64,000 nucleotides of DNA from Corynebacterium urogenitale (GCF_009026825.1 NZ_CP045032.1:2108001-2172000), one strand, 5' to 3'; shown: positions 26,217 through 35,820, counted from the first letter of the stretch. Translations and numbers: made by a program. Notes: a model not told the origin generated them from the letters alone.

Positions 26217-27296
26217 ATGAGCAATACCGAGCCCCAGCCGGAAGCCGTCATCTGTCGCGCGGGCAAAGCGCCAGACGGTGCCCTCCCCGTCGAGATCATC
26301 ACTTCACGCGACGTTCCCCTCGGCGGGCCTCGCGCCATGACCGTGCACCGCACCCTCCCCCAGCGCCAGCGTTCACTGATCGGTGCCTGGTGCTTCATCG
26401 ACCACTACGGGCCGGATGATGTTTCCACGACCGGCGGGATGGACGTGGCCCCTCACCCACATACCGGATTGCAGACGGTCAGCTGGCTGTTCGAGGGGGA
26501 GATCCAGCACATTGACTCCGGTGGCAACCGAGGACTCGTCCTGCCTGGAGAGGTCAACCTCATGACCGCCGGCCGTGGCATCTGCCACTCGGAGACGTCC
26601 ACTGAGAAAACAACGAAGCTCCACGGCGTGCAGCTGTGGCTCGCATTGCCGGACTCCGTGAGAAATACCGCACCACGCCGCTTCGAGCACTTTGAGCCCG
26701 AACGTGTCGATGTGCCCGGAGGATCTCTGCTCGTCTTCCTCGGTTCCCTGGCTGGAAGCACCAGTCCTGTGACCACTCACACCCCGATCCTCGGTGCAGA
26801 GCTGTTGGTTGGTCCCGGGGAGACTGTCACCCTCGACGTCGATCCCACCTTCGAGCACGGCCTCCTTGCTGACTCCGAAGGCCTCCACCTCGAGGGCGTA
26901 GCGGTGCCACGCACAGCGGTGGGCTATACCGGCGTCGGCGCCACACAACTGCGCATAGCCAACACCAACGATTCCGCACCTGCTCGAGCGCTGTTGCTCG
27001 GCGGCGAACCCTTTGGCGAGGACATCGTGATGTGGTGGAACTTCGTGGGCCGCAGTTCGGAGGAGATCACCGAGTTCCGCAACGCCTGGCAAGAGCGCAC
27101 CGAGCAGTTCGGGCAGGTCGAAGGCTATGTGGGCCACGGCGGAGAAGGACGCAATGCGGACGGTCTCAGCTGGCTGCCCGCCCCCAAACTGCCGAAAGCT
27201 ACCCTGCGAGCCCGGCGCAACCCTGCACCCAACGCCCGGCCCGATGAGCCACAGCACGGCCAGCGCACGGAGACCACCACCCTCCCCCGGCACTGA
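26217..27296 (+). CDS. Pirin family cupin protein
   Basis: The protein of about 359 residues is a two-cupin pirin. The metal-binding N-terminal cupin shows CFIDHYGPDDV, DVAPHPHTGLQTVSWLFEGEI, GEVNLMTAGRGICHSE and HGVQLWLALPD, including the His/Glu metal ligands. Bacterial pirins include quercetin 2,3-dioxygenases and stress-response proteins; the substrate here is unknown. The start at 26217 is supported by TATACT seven bases upstream. It is followed within 14 bases by an AhpD-like gene, so the two probably form an operon linked to oxidative stress. The C-terminal tail is Pro/Arg-rich and unusual in length. Confidence 0.9.
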   Translation: MSNTEPQPEAVICRAGKAPDGALPVEIITSRDVPLGGPRAMTVHRTLPQRQRSLIGAWCFIDHYGPDDVSTTGGMDVAPHPHTGLQTVSWLFEGEIQHIDSGGNRGLVLPGEVNLMTAGRGICHSETSTEKTTKLHGVQLWLALPDSVRNTAPRRFEHFEPERVDVPGGSLLVFLGSLAGSTSPVTTHTPILGAELLVGPGETVTLDVDPTFEHGLLADSEGLHLEGVAVPRTAVGYTGVGATQLRIANTNDSAPARALLLGGEPFGEDIVMWWNFVGRSSEEITEFRNAWQERTEQFGQVEGYVGHGGEGRNADGLSWLPAPKLPKATLRARRNPAPNARPDEPQHGQRTETTTLPRH

Positions 27297-27309
27297 GCAA
27301 CCTGTGTTC

Positions 27310-27771
27310 ATGGACAAGACCAACCCAGAGGTCTTCAAGGCGATGAACGAGGCAGCGAAGCAGTCACAGAAAGCCGGGGAGCAGGCAGGCCTCTCCCGAG
27401 CATTGCTGGAGCTGGTCAACGTTCGCGTTTCCCAACTCAACGGCTGCCCTACCCGCTTGAGCGTGCACGTGCCCGCAGCAGAGCAGGCCGGTGTGGACCC
27501 GATGAAGATTGCCACCCTTCCGTCTTGGCGCCACGCGGAGATCTTCAGTGACGAGGAGCGCGGCGCACTCGGCCTTGCAGAGTCTCTGACGGTTCATTCT
27601 GGTGCATCGCGCGTGCTGAACGGCGACCGCTCCGACGACGATGATGCCAAGGCTGTAGAAACCTTCAGCGAGGAGCAGCTCGCCGCACTCCAGTGGGCGA
27701 TCATCACGATCAATTCCTTCAACCGCATCTCAATCGCCAGCCAGTACCCAGTGCGCCGCCCCAAGGCTTAG
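27310..27771 (+). CDS. AhpD-like (carboxymuconolactone decarboxylase family) protein with altered CxxC
   Basis: The protein of about 153 residues has the AhpD/CMD fold pattern: LLELVNVRVSQLNGC, SVHVPAAEQAGVDPMKIATL, the WRHAEIFSDEERGALGLAE block, and LQWAIITINSFNRISI at the end. In this family the redox motif is normally CxxC with a following His. Here it reads C-P-T-R-L-S-V-H, since the second Cys codon (TGC) is CGC. Peroxidase activity that needs a disulfide is thus doubtful, while a non-redox role is possible. GTG 27304 is an alternative start two codons upstream. It lies 13 bases after the pirin gene. Confidence 0.85.
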   Translation: MDKTNPEVFKAMNEAAKQSQKAGEQAGLSRALLELVNVRVSQLNGCPTRLSVHVPAAEQAGVDPMKIATLPSWRHAEIFSDEERGALGLAESLTVHSGASRVLNGDRSDDDDAKAVETFSEEQLAALQWAIITINSFNRISIASQYPVRRPKA

Positions 27772-27887
27772 CTCCAAAGGACTCAGTCCGAGAGCTGAGC
27801 CCAGCTGGTTTGCGGCTAACGGACTTGCCACTCGCTGGCCTAAGACCGAGAGCCCAAGCTCCCACTGGCGGTCCGCGACTATCGCCG

Positions 27888-28487
27888 TCAGCTGAGGCGG
27901 ATCATTCGATCCAGTGAGGCGATCACATCCTCCCGCTCCACTCCCTGCGCGATCATCTCCGCAGCGCGGTGGGTGGCGGTATCCACTAGGTCGGCATAGG
28001 CCTCCGCCTCCCCCTTCGGCAACCCCGCCTTCTCAAGGATTGCCACCAACTCCGGCCGCATGACATTGTGCGCACACAGCACCCGAGCATCCTCGAACAC
28101 ACTCGGCACCTTGGACGCGGCGACCATCATGGCGTGGCGTGTGCCGTCGGCAAAGAGATCCAAGGTTGTGCGCACATAGGCGCTGAGCTTGGCATTTGCT
28201 AGCGCCGCACCGTGCTTGCCGGAACTGGCCTCGACCTGTTCCATCTCCTTGCTCACGGCAGCCGCCCACTCCTCCATGAGCATGATGAGCAACTGCCCCA
28301 TCAGGTCCGCACGCGAGGACACATACTGGTACACGCTAGAGCGCGCGAGCCCAACGTCCTTCGCCACTTCGCCAAGGGTCGGCACATCGCCTTCGTGCTC
28401 CACGATGTAGCGCAGTGCCGCGTCGAGCACCTGCTTGTGCTGTTTGGCACGGTGCTCTGCCACGGTCGGCGCACTGATTTTCGGCAT
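27888..28487 (-). CDS. TetR-family transcriptional regulator
   Basis: The protein of about 199 residues has an N-terminal TetR helix-turn-helix: VLDAALRYIVEHEGDVPTL, then EVAKDVGLARSSVYQYVSSR. The C-terminal ligand domain is diverse, as usual. The start at 28487 (MPKISAPTVAEH) is supported by a TAAGAT box seven bases upstream, indicating a leaderless mRNA; the 21 upstream codons are not protein-like. It lies 34 bases downstream of the MMPL exporter gene on the same strand and is likely its regulator. The ligand is unknown. Confidence 0.9.
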   Translation of the reverse strand: MPKISAPTVAEHRAKQHKQVLDAALRYIVEHEGDVPTLGEVAKDVGLARSSVYQYVSSRADLMGQLLIMLMEEWAAAVSKEMEQVEASSGKHGAALANAKLSAYVRTTLDLFADGTRHAMMVAASKVPSVFEDARVLCAHNVMRPELVAILEKAGLPKGEAEAYADLVDTATHRAAEMIAQGVEREDVIASLDRMIRLS

Positions 28488-28521
28488 GGCCCTTATCTTA
28501 AGACATGGCTTTTCCGGCAGG

Positions 28522-30546
28522 CTAAGCCTTTGCCTCTGCCCCGGGCTCACTGTCGGTCTTGTCCTTGGCTTCGCCAGATGCCTCAGCCTTCGCCTTCTTA
28601 CCAGCGAACTTGTCCGGGTGCGCCGGCCACCAGAACCGCTCGCCGAGCAGCTGCACGATTGCCGGGATCAGCACTGTACGGACGATGAGCGTATCCAGCA
28701 GCACGCCAATGAAGATCACGATGCCCACCTGCGCCAGCACCACCAGCGGCAGCACGCCCAGCGCCGCGAACACGGCCGCCAGCAAGATGCCCGCGGAGGT
28801 GATCACGCCACCGGTTGCGGACAGGGAGCGCAGTACGCCTTCCTTGGTGCCGACCTCCTTGGCCTCTTCGCGCGCTCGCGTGATGAGGAAGATGGTGTAG
28901 TCGATGCCCAACGCAACGAGGAACACGAAGGCGTACAGCGGGGTGGTATCCGCGAAGGCTTCGAAGCCGAAGATGTACTTGGAGATCCACCAGCCAAGGC
29001 CCAGGGCAGCAACGTTGGTCAGCAGCACGGACATCACCATGATCAGCGGTGCGAGGAAGCTGCGCAGCACGGCAATCAGCGCCACGAAAACGAGCGCTAG
29101 CACCGCCGGGAAGATGATCATCCGATCGTCGCCCGAGTTTTCCTCTTGGTCGTAGAGTTGGGCGTCTTGGCCGCCGACCTTGGCGTCGTCGAACTCAGAA
29201 TCGGCGATCAGAGCACGCAGTTCCGCGGTATCGGGGCCGGAGACGTTGAGCACCTCCCACTCGCCTGCCGGTTCGGCCGGCTGTACCAATGCGCCGTTCT
29301 TTTCCAAGTACGACGCCAGCGCGTCCGCATCCTTAGTGATCACATTCGCCGGGGTGGCATCCTGGCCTGGGAACTTCTCCTCGAGCAGCTCGGCGGAGGA
29401 AATGGACTCCGGCGTGTCGATGAACTGGTCAGACTGGGTAAGGCCCGTGTGGGAGTTCAGCGCACCAAGGCAGGAAATGCCAAGGACGACCAACGACACG
29501 ACAGCCACGGCGGCGGGACGCTTGCGGACCACATTGCCCACGCGATCCCACAGCTTGTGCTCGGTTTTATCTCCAACCTGTGGCTTGCGCGGCCAGAAGA
29601 TCCAACGACCGAACAGAACCAACACGCCCGGCAGCACGAACGCGCTGAACAGTAGCGCGATGAGGATGCCGACGATGGAACCGAGGCCAAGGCCACGGGT
29701 GTTCGGCACGGCGGAAAGCATCAGGCAAGCAACACCCAACACCACGGTGAGAGCAGACATGGACACGGTCTTCACCGTCGGGCCCCAAGCAGCGGCCATG
29801 GCCTCGAAGCGGGACTCGTGACGGTTCAGCTCATCGCGGTAGCGGGAGATCAGAAGCAGCGCGTAGTTCGTGCCTGCACCAAACACCAGCACGGAAAGGA
29901 TGCCGGCGACGGACTCGTCCCACGTCTGGCCGAAAGCATCGAGAACCCACGTGAAGGCGGTCTGCGCCAGGCGATCGGCCACGCCGATCACCAGCAGCGG
30001 GATGATCCACAGGATCGGCGAACGGTACGTGACGATCAGGAGGATGGCGACGATCAGGGCCGTCACACCCAGCAGCAGGAAGTTCGCGCCGCTAAAGACC
30101 GCGGAGAGGTCAGCTTCCACGGCCGCTGGGCCGGTGATGTAGGACTCCACGCCATCAGGAACCTGTGCGGCGATGTCGTCGCGCATTTCAAGGACCTTGT
30201 CGGAATTCTCCTGCAGGCCCTCATTGGGGATTTCGATGGGGATGATGGCGGCGGAACCATCCTCGTTCGGGATCAGGCGCCCGCCAGCGTCCTTGGCGAT
30301 GCCTTGAAGCTCGCCGAGTTGAAGCTTGTCCCCATTGCTGGACTTCAGGAAGATGATCGCGGCCTGCGCGTCATCGCCTGGGCGTTGTTCCAAGGCTTCG
30401 GCGACAACCTTGGAGTCCGCGCCGTCTGGGAGCGCCGCCGTGGACGCGGCTGGCTTCTCGACAGCGCCGATGCCCATGCCGACACCTGCGAGGAGAATGA
30501 GAATCAGGGCGAGCCAGCGGAACGCCTTCATGGTTGAGGCTGTCAC
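28522..30546 (-). CDS. MMPL/RND family exporter
   Basis: This protein of about 674 residues has the RND layout: one N-terminal helix (MKAFRWLALILILLAGVGMG), a periplasmic domain, five helices and a repeat of the same in the second half. Key segments are LSVLVFGAGTNYALLLISRY and VFLVALGIDYTIFLITRARE, with the family Gly/Asp-Tyr motif in both halves. Mycobacterial relatives export lipids or drugs. GTG 30546 is preferred because AAGGA lies six bases upstream, while ATG 30531 has no ribosome site. A TetR gene follows. The C-terminal tail is Ala/Glu/Lys-rich. Confidence 0.9.
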   Translation of the reverse strand: MTASTMKAFRWLALILILLAGVGMGIGAVEKPAASTAALPDGADSKVVAEALEQRPGDDAQAAIIFLKSSNGDKLQLGELQGIAKDAGGRLIPNEDGSAAIIPIEIPNEGLQENSDKVLEMRDDIAAQVPDGVESYITGPAAVEADLSAVFSGANFLLLGVTALIVAILLIVTYRSPILWIIPLLVIGVADRLAQTAFTWVLDAFGQTWDESVAGILSVLVFGAGTNYALLLISRYRDELNRHESRFEAMAAAWGPTVKTVSMSALTVVLGVACLMLSAVPNTRGLGLGSIVGILIALLFSAFVLPGVLVLFGRWIFWPRKPQVGDKTEHKLWDRVGNVVRKRPAAVAVVSLVVLGISCLGALNSHTGLTQSDQFIDTPESISSAELLEEKFPGQDATPANVITKDADALASYLEKNGALVQPAEPAGEWEVLNVSGPDTAELRALIADSEFDDAKVGGQDAQLYDQEENSGDDRMIIFPAVLALVFVALIAVLRSFLAPLIMVMSVLLTNVAALGLGWWISKYIFGFEAFADTTPLYAFVFLVALGIDYTIFLITRAREEAKEVGTKEGVLRSLSATGGVITSAGILLAAVFAALGVLPLVVLAQVGIVIFIGVLLDTLIVRTVLIPAIVQLLGERFWWPAHPDKFAGKKAKAEASGEAKDKTDSEPGAEAKA

Positions 30547-30679
30547 AGTAGTCCTTCGGTCCTTTCGGGCAATCGGTGAGGTGGAAACAAAAAGAGTTGG
30601 GCCTGTCCAGCACACAGGTCTGCGAGCTCGCGGAAGGCACCGTGCAAAATTGAGTCTACGGGTTTTCGTAATTTTTATC

Positions 30680-30690
30680 GACACAGTGTC
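30680..30690. promoter_or_regulatory. Short palindrome upstream of the MMPL gene
   Basis: GACACAGTGTC is a perfect palindrome around a central A, lying in the 287-base spacer between the MMPL exporter and ramB. It may be an operator for the linked TetR protein, about 135 bases before the MMPL start. The rest of the spacer shows no other feature except the ramB promoter. Confidence 0.35.
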
Positions 30691-30820
30691 AGCTTCGCGC
30701 GGTTACTGGTCTGCGCAGGTTCCCTCACCAACGGACCCCACTGCGCAATCATCGCCACGGCAATCCCCAGCAGTGCAGCCAACCTTTCCAGCAGCATTCA
30801 TGACCCCCTGGGCACTCGGA

Positions 30821-30826
30821 TACTCT
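30821..30826 (+). promoter_or_regulatory. -10 box of ramB (leaderless type)
   Basis: TACTCT is followed by AGAGACC (seven bases) and the ATG at 30834. The mRNA probably starts at the start codon. Confidence 0.55.
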
Positions 30827-30833
30827 AGAGACC

Positions 30834-32312
30834 ATGAGCCCCGAACCCGCTGCACCCGACCGCACATTCGTTGGTTCACGCCTGCGCCAGCTACGCAAAG
30901 AACGCGACATTTCCCAGGCACAACTGGCCCAAACCCTCAACCTCTCCGCCAGCTACGTCAACCAAATTGAACACGACGTGCGACCGCTGACCGTGAATGT
31001 CCTCGAACGCATCACCAAAGCCTTCGGCGTGGATGCAACATTCTTCGCGGCGGAGGACTCCACCCGACTCCTGGCCGAGCTGCAGGATGTTGTCATGGAT
31101 CGAGAGATCTGCCCGACGCCTCTTGACGTCGTCGAACTTGCCGCGCTGGTCCGCAACCACCCCGCCGCCGCGCGGGCAATGGTCGATATGCACTCCCGCT
31201 ACCGCCACGTCTCCGACAAACTCTCCCTCGCCACCGAGGAACGCATCCAAGGCTCAGCGGTGATGTCCATCACCCCACGCGGCGAGCTCTTCGGCCGCGC
31301 CTCCGGGCCGGAAGCGTTCAGCATGCCCCACGAGGAAGTGCGCGACTACTTCTACTCCCGCCAGAACTACGTGGACGTGCTGGATGTGCAGGCGGAAAAG
31401 CTCTCCGACAAGCTGAACATCGGCGCACTACAGATTCACCACACGGAGGACATCCTCAGCCGCCGCCTAGAGGAACGCCACCGCGTGACGGTGATCTATT
31501 CACCCAAGATGGGCGATACGCAGCACAAATTCGACCAGGAAACCCGGCAGCTATTCGTGTCCTCGAAGATGCGCCCAGGGCAGATCGCGTTCCGCCTAGC
31601 CACGGAGCTGGCCTACCTGGAGGCCGGTGACACCATTTCCTCCCTAGTCGAGCTCGGCCACTTCACATCGGAGTCCTCGAAGGCACTGGCATCCCGAGGC
31701 CTGGCCACCTATTGGGCTGCTGCCTTGCTCCTGCCCTATGGACGCTTCCATGCTTCGGCAGAGGAATCCCGCTACGACCTGGAGTTTCTACTGCGCGACT
31801 ACGGCGTGGGCTACGAGACCGTGTGCCACCGCCTGTCCACCCTCCAGCGCCCATCGCTGCGCGGCATTCCGTGGACCTTCGTGCGCGTGGACCGGGCGGG
31901 CAACATGTCGAAGCGACAGTCGGCTTCCGGCCTGCACCTCTCTAACTCCGGTGGCACGTGCCCGCTGTGGAATGTCTACGAGACCTTCAGCTACCCCGGC
32001 AAGATCATGCGTCAGATGGCGCAGATGCCGGACGGGCGGACATACCTGTGGATCGCGCGCACGGTAAATCACCACCGGGCCGCGTGGGGAGAGCCCGGCA
32101 AGATGTTCGCCATCGGTTTGGGCTGCGAGCTTCGCCACGCATCCCGCACCGTGTACGCCGATGGGCTGGATCTTTCGGATACCTCGGCGGCCACCCCGAT
32201 TGGTTCGGGTTGCCGCATGTGTCCGCGCACGAACTGCCCGCAGCGTGCCTACCCGCCGATCGATCGGCCGATCGCCGTGGACGCCCACCGTTCGACCATC
32301 TCGCCGTACTGA
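30834..32312 (+). CDS. ramB: RamB-type regulator of acetate/short-chain fatty acid metabolism
   Basis: The 492-residue protein starts with an XRE helix-turn-helix ([20 protein letters not shown], then [20 protein letters not shown]; residues 14-66). A central ImmA/IrrE-like DUF955 domain ([15 protein letters not shown]) follows. The C-terminal DUF2083 domain is rich in Cys ([13 protein letters not shown], then [19 protein letters not shown]). This is the architecture of RamB and the ScfR family. In C. glutamicum, RamB represses aceA, aceB and other acetate genes. Two RamB-type boxes lie between aceA and aceB in this window. It converges on lpd, which matches the lpd-ramB neighbourhood I recall from C. 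glutamicum. The start is supported by TACTCT seven bases upstream. Confidence 0.92.
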   Translation: MSPEPAAPDRTFVGSRLRQLRKERDISQAQLAQTLNLSASYVNQIEHDVRPLTVNVLERITKAFGVDATFFAAEDSTRLLAELQDVVMDREICPTPLDVVELAALVRNHPAAARAMVDMHSRYRHVSDKLSLATEERIQGSAVMSITPRGELFGRASGPEAFSMPHEEVRDYFYSRQNYVDVLDVQAEKLSDKLNIGALQIHHTEDILSRRLEERHRVTVIYSPKMGDTQHKFDQETRQLFVSSKMRPGQIAFRLATELAYLEAGDTISSLVELGHFTSESSKALASRGLATYWAAALLLPYGRFHASAEESRYDLEFLLRDYGVGYETVCHRLSTLQRPSLRGIPWTFVRVDRAGNMSKRQSASGLHLSNSGGTCPLWNVYETFSYPGKIMRQMAQMPDGRTYLWIARTVNHHRAAWGEPGKMFAIGLGCELRHASRTVYADGLDLSDTSAATPIGSGCRMCPRTNCPQRAYPPIDRPIAVDAHRSTISPY

Positions 32313-32368
32313 TACGCAGGCCTGGGCGGCAGCGCGCCGTGCTGGCAGCCGTATGCCGATTCGCGCCG

Positions 32369-32455
32369 CGACACAGTTGCACATTTCTCGGATATTCTCC
32401 GCACGCATCCTGGCGTTTTACTGCCTACTGAAGGACAAAACGTGCAACTGTGTCG
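32369..32455. repeat. 18-bp inverted repeat with 51-base spacer
   Basis: CGACACAGTTGCACATTT (32369-32386) and AAACGTGCAACTGTGTCG (32438-32455) are inverted copies matching at 17 of 18 positions. The spacing suggests either a stem-loop RNA element, two operator sites in opposite orientation, or the ends of a very small non-autonomous element. No target duplication is visible. Confidence 0.75.
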
Positions 32456-32473
32456 GACCTCCACATAGAAGAA

Positions 32474-32500
32474 GCCCCGCCGGTGCAGAACCGGCGGGGC
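32474..32500 (-). terminator. Terminator hairpin between convergent ramB and lpd
   Basis: GCCCCGCCGGT (32474-32484) and ACCGGCGGGGC (32490-32500) form a perfect 11-bp stem with a 5-base loop. On the minus strand it is followed by TTCTTCT, so it fits best as the lpd terminator. It may stop ramB transcription as well. Confidence 0.75.
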
Positions 32501-32660
32501 AATCCTCTGCGCCACTCGTCTTGCAAGTGCAGCACTTGTCAAACAAGGGCAGCACCCATCAAGCGAGCACGCCACCCGCTTTACACACCCGCTATACAAA
32601 GGGCGCCACCCGCGTTATAGACAGCGCCACCCAGTGCATGGCGTAAGCCAACCTAAAGAC

Positions 32661-34085
32661 TTAGAGGTTGATCATATGACCCTCGATGCCTTCAGCGGCC
32701 TCCTTCATGGCCTCAGACAGCGTTGGGTGGGTGTGGACATTGCGTCCAATTTCCTCTGCAGTGAGGTCGAAGCGCTGAGCCAAGGTCAGCTCAGGCAACA
32801 GCTCGGAGACATCTGGGCCAACCATGTGGCCACCAATGAGCTCGCCGTACTCGGCATCGGCAACGAGCTTCACGAAGCCCACACCGTGGCCCAGGCCCTG
32901 TGCCTTGCCGTTGGCGGAGAATGGGAAGCTGGCGACCTTGACCTTGCGGCCTTCCTCTTCAGCCTTCTTCTTCGCCTGCTCTTCGGTGTAGCCGAAGGAG
33001 GCAACCTGTGGGGAGCAGAAGGTTGCGCGGGGCATGTTCATGTAATCGCCGAGAACCTGGGTCTCCACGCCCGCCATGGTTTCTGCAGCCACCACGCCCT
33101 GTGCTTCTGCAACGTGAGCCAGCTGCAGCTTCGCGGTGACGTCGCCAATGGCGTAGATGCCGTCAACGTTGGTGCGCATGTGATCGTCGATATCGATGGC
33201 ACCGCGCTCGGTGAGCTTCACGCCCGTGTTCTCCAGGCCATAGCCTTCCACGCGCGGGGCAAATCCGATGGAGACCATGACGCGGTCTGCCTTGAGGGTT
33301 TCGGTCTTGGAGCCGTCGGCGGATTCGATGTCCACCTCGACGCCCTTGCCTTCGCCGTTGTCGCGCACCTCGGTGGTCTTGTAGCCAGTCTTGAGCTTGA
33401 CCCCGAGCTTCTTGTACTGCTTGGCGATTTCCTTGGACACGTCCTTGTCTTCATTCGGCAGGACGCGGTCCATGAACTCGACGATGGTGACATCCACGCC
33501 GAAGCCGGAGAGCACGTAAGCGAATTCCATGCCGATGGCGCCAGCGCCGATGATGACCATGGAATCCGGCTTGTTTTCGTCGAGAATCTGCTCTTCGTAG
33601 GAGACGATGTTGCCGCCGATTTCCACACCTGGGATGGAGCGAACGACGGATCCGGTCGCGATAATGCAGTTATCGAAGGTGACGGTCTTGCCTGCGTCGT
33701 CGCCTTCGGTGATTTCGATGGTCTTGGCGTCCTTGAAGGAGCCCTTGCCATTGATCTCCTGGATCTTGTTCTTCTTCATGAGGTAGTGGACACCCTTGAC
33801 GATGCCCGCGGATACCTTGCGGGAGCGCTTGTGCGCCACGCCGAAGTCCATGGAGATGTTGTCACCAGTGATGCCGTAGGTCTTGGCTTCCTTGGTGATG
33901 GTGTGCGAGAGCTCTGCGTTACGGATCAGCGCCTTGGAGGGGATGCATCCGACGTTAAGGCATACACCGCCCCAGTACTGCTTCTCGATAACGGCGGTCT
34001 TCAGGCCGAGTTGAGATGCGCGGATCGCTGCCACGTATCCACCTGGGCCTGCTCCGAGTACTACTAGATCATAATGTTCAGCCAC
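32661..34085 (-). CDS. lpd: Dihydrolipoyl dehydrogenase (E3)
   Basis: The protein of about 474 residues reoxidises dihydrolipoamide in pyruvate and 2-oxoglutarate dehydrogenase complexes. It has the FAD-binding start [19 protein letters not shown] and the redox-active disulfide motif [16 protein letters not shown]. It also has the NAD-binding [20 protein letters not shown] and the C-terminal catalytic His-Glu in [16 protein letters not shown]. The GTG at 34085 is chosen because a TATCCT box lies eight bases upstream, fitting a leaderless mRNA. A TTG nine bases earlier would overlap that box. Confidence 0.97.
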   Translation of the reverse strand: MAEHYDLVVLGAGPGGYVAAIRASQLGLKTAVIEKQYWGGVCLNVGCIPSKALIRNAELSHTITKEAKTYGITGDNISMDFGVAHKRSRKVSAGIVKGVHYLMKKNKIQEINGKGSFKDAKTIEITEGDDAGKTVTFDNCIIATGSVVRSIPGVEIGGNIVSYEEQILDENKPDSMVIIGAGAIGMEFAYVLSGFGVDVTIVEFMDRVLPNEDKDVSKEIAKQYKKLGVKLKTGYKTTEVRDNGEGKGVEVDIESADGSKTETLKADRVMVSIGFAPRVEGYGLENTGVKLTERGAIDIDDHMRTNVDGIYAIGDVTAKLQLAHVAEAQGVVAAETMAGVETQVLGDYMNMPRATFCSPQVASFGYTEEQAKKKAEEEGRKVKVASFPFSANGKAQGLGHGVGFVKLVADAEYGELIGGHMVGPDVSELLPELTLAQRFDLTAEEIGRNVHTHPTLSEAMKEAAEGIEGHMINL

Positions 34086-34426
34086 GGTTTCCAAGGATAC
34101 GCGCGGATTCGGTGCCTGTCTCCCCCGCGCCCTCGGATTGGGTTGTGGCTCGGTGTGCGCTGCCGTGCTGTGCTTTTCTTACGACGCCAGGAGGTCCCTT
34201 CCCACGACGCCAGGAGATGCCCGGAGCTCGGGTTTTGAGTTTAACCTCACTTTTCACAGCGAGACGGGGTAATATGCTCCGTGACTCCGCCGTTGTGTTG
34301 TGTGATAAACACGCGCCGTCTGGCCCGATTACAACGTGAGAACTGGCACCACTTCAGTGCTCACGCGGGTGACGACAAGCCACAGCGACGCGTTGAATTC
34401 CACTGACACTCCTGAGGTTTACTCAC
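34086..34426. promoter_or_regulatory. 341-base lpd / mycolyltransferase intergenic region
   Basis: There is no gene. ACGACGCCAGGAG occurs twice as a direct repeat (34181-34193 and 34204-34216). A TAATAT -10 box lies at 34270-34275 on the plus strand, implying a leader of about 145 bases before the mycolyltransferase. The lpd box TATCCT is at the left edge. No known operator is recognised. Confidence 0.45.
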
Positions 34427-35794
34427 ATGAAGCGCACCATTTTCCGCGCCACTGCTGCCTCCCTGGCAGTTCTGGCTCCAGTTTCGGCAGCTGCCGTTGT
34501 TGCCCCAGCCTCCATCGCCCAAGAAGCTCCGGCTCCAGCACCAGCTGCAGCAGAGCACGACACGGTCCTGTCCGAGCAGGCCACGCCTTTCCAGCCAGAG
34601 TCAAAGACCGCTTGGCGCAGCATCATCAAGGATTACAACAACGCTGGCTACGACAATGTCCGTGAGATCTCTGCGTACTCGGAGGCCATGAACCGCTACG
34701 TGCCACTGGTGCTGATTCAGCCTCTGGATCGTGAGAAGCGCGTCAACGCCCCTACCCTGTACCTGCTCAACGGCGCTGACGGTGGCGAGGGTCGTGCTAA
34801 CTGGCTCGCGCAGACCGACATCATCGAGTTCTACGGCGGCAATGAGGGCAAGCGCACTGACCAGAAGAAGTCCGTTCAGCAGGGCTACTCGGAGATGACT
34901 TCCCCAGGCATCGGCGCCAACGTGGTGATCCCAATGGCCGGTGCATTCTCCTACTACACCGACTGGGAGAACCAGAACGTCAACCTGCAGGGCAAGGGCA
35001 AGGGTGGCACCCCATCCGGCAAGAAGCAGGCATGGGAGACCTTCATGACCAAGGAGCTGCCAGCTGCCCTCGAGAGCTTCCAGGTAGCCGACGTGGAGAA
35101 GAAGGATAAGGACGGCAAGGTCATCGCTCCGGCGCGTGCCCCTTACAACATCGCTAATGGGACTAAGGCCATTGCCGGTATGTCCATGACCGGCACCACG
35201 TCCCTGCTCTACGCAGAGCACAACCCGGGCATGTACTCTGCCGTCGGTTCCTTCTCCGGTTGTGCGGAGACCACCAGCCCACTGGGCTCCAGCTTCGTGA
35301 ACATCACGCTCAACCGCGGTGGCGCCAATATGAACCAGATGTGGGGCGGCACCAACACCCCGACCGCGCGTTACAACGATGCGTTGCATAATGCACGCAA
35401 GCTCAAGGGCCAGGAGAACATCTACGTCTCTAACGGTTCCGGCCTGGCTGGCAAGCACGACTTGCCGACGTCTAAGCGCGTCAACGGTAACCTCTCCGCT
35501 GCTGGCACGGTGATCGTCGAGGGTGGCGTGATCGAGGTCGCAACCAATGGCTGCACCCACCAACTGCGCAACCGTACCCAGTCCCTGAACATCCCAGTGA
35601 CCTACAAGCTCCGCCCGCAGGGCACCCACCAGTGGGGTTACTGGCAAGATGACACCCGCGACTTCTGGCCAGTCCTGGTCAAGGGCCTCGACACCGGCGC
35701 CGTACAACCGGGCGCTGCTCAGGATCCGCACCACGCTGCCAACGGTGGCTCCGGCTCCTCCGCCGACATGTCCTCCTTCAACCCACTGGGCTAA
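34427..35794 (+). CDS. cmt: Secreted trehalose mycolyltransferase (antigen 85-like esterase)
   Basis: The 455-residue protein has a Sec signal (MKRTIFRATAASLAVLAPVS, cleavage likely near residue 30). It also has an Ala/Pro spacer and an alpha/beta-hydrolase domain: VPLVLIQPLDREKRVNAPTL, LYLLNGADGGEGRANWLAQT, then the nucleophile Ser in AGMSMTGTTSLLYA, and a C-terminal His in GTHQWGYWQDD. Such enzymes transfer mycolic acids to trehalose or arabinogalactan in the cell wall. It is a strong genus indicator. The ending (GSGSSADMSSFNPLG) lacks a membrane anchor, so the protein is secreted or wall-associated. A 28-bp tandem repeat and a strong terminator follow. The exact cmt paralogue number is not assigned. 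Confidence 0.93.
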   Translation: MKRTIFRATAASLAVLAPVSAAAVVAPASIAQEAPAPAPAAAEHDTVLSEQATPFQPESKTAWRSIIKDYNNAGYDNVREISAYSEAMNRYVPLVLIQPLDREKRVNAPTLYLLNGADGGEGRANWLAQTDIIEFYGGNEGKRTDQKKSVQQGYSEMTSPGIGANVVIPMAGAFSYYTDWENQNVNLQGKGKGGTPSGKKQAWETFMTKELPAALESFQVADVEKKDKDGKVIAPARAPYNIANGTKAIAGMSMTGTTSLLYAEHNPGMYSAVGSFSGCAETTSPLGSSFVNITLNRGGANMNQMWGGTNTPTARYNDALHNARKLKGQENIYVSNGSGLAGKHDLPTSKRVNGNLSAAGTVIVEGGVIEVATNGCTHQLRNRTQSLNIPVTYKLRPQGTHQWGYWQDDTRDFWPVLVKGLDTGAVQPGAAQDPHHAANGGSGSSADMSSFNPLG

Positions 35795-35820
35795 TCCTTG
35801 CCCTGCGTAGGCCTCCACGC

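Larger units (their letters stand above)
32313..32660. other. 348-base region between ramB and lpd with long inverted repeat and degenerate repeats
   Basis: There is no gene. The region holds an 18-bp inverted repeat (32369-32455), a strong GC hairpin (32474-32500) and four variants of the word GCGCCACCCG (32509, 32569, 32603, 32624). The same kind of GGCGCC-containing words appears in the spacer near 17030-17090. Confidence 0.55.

Noticed and set aside
32249..32599. A 116-codon minus-strand frame across the ramB end and spacer
   Set aside because: It crosses the terminator hairpin and the inverted repeat and resembles no protein.
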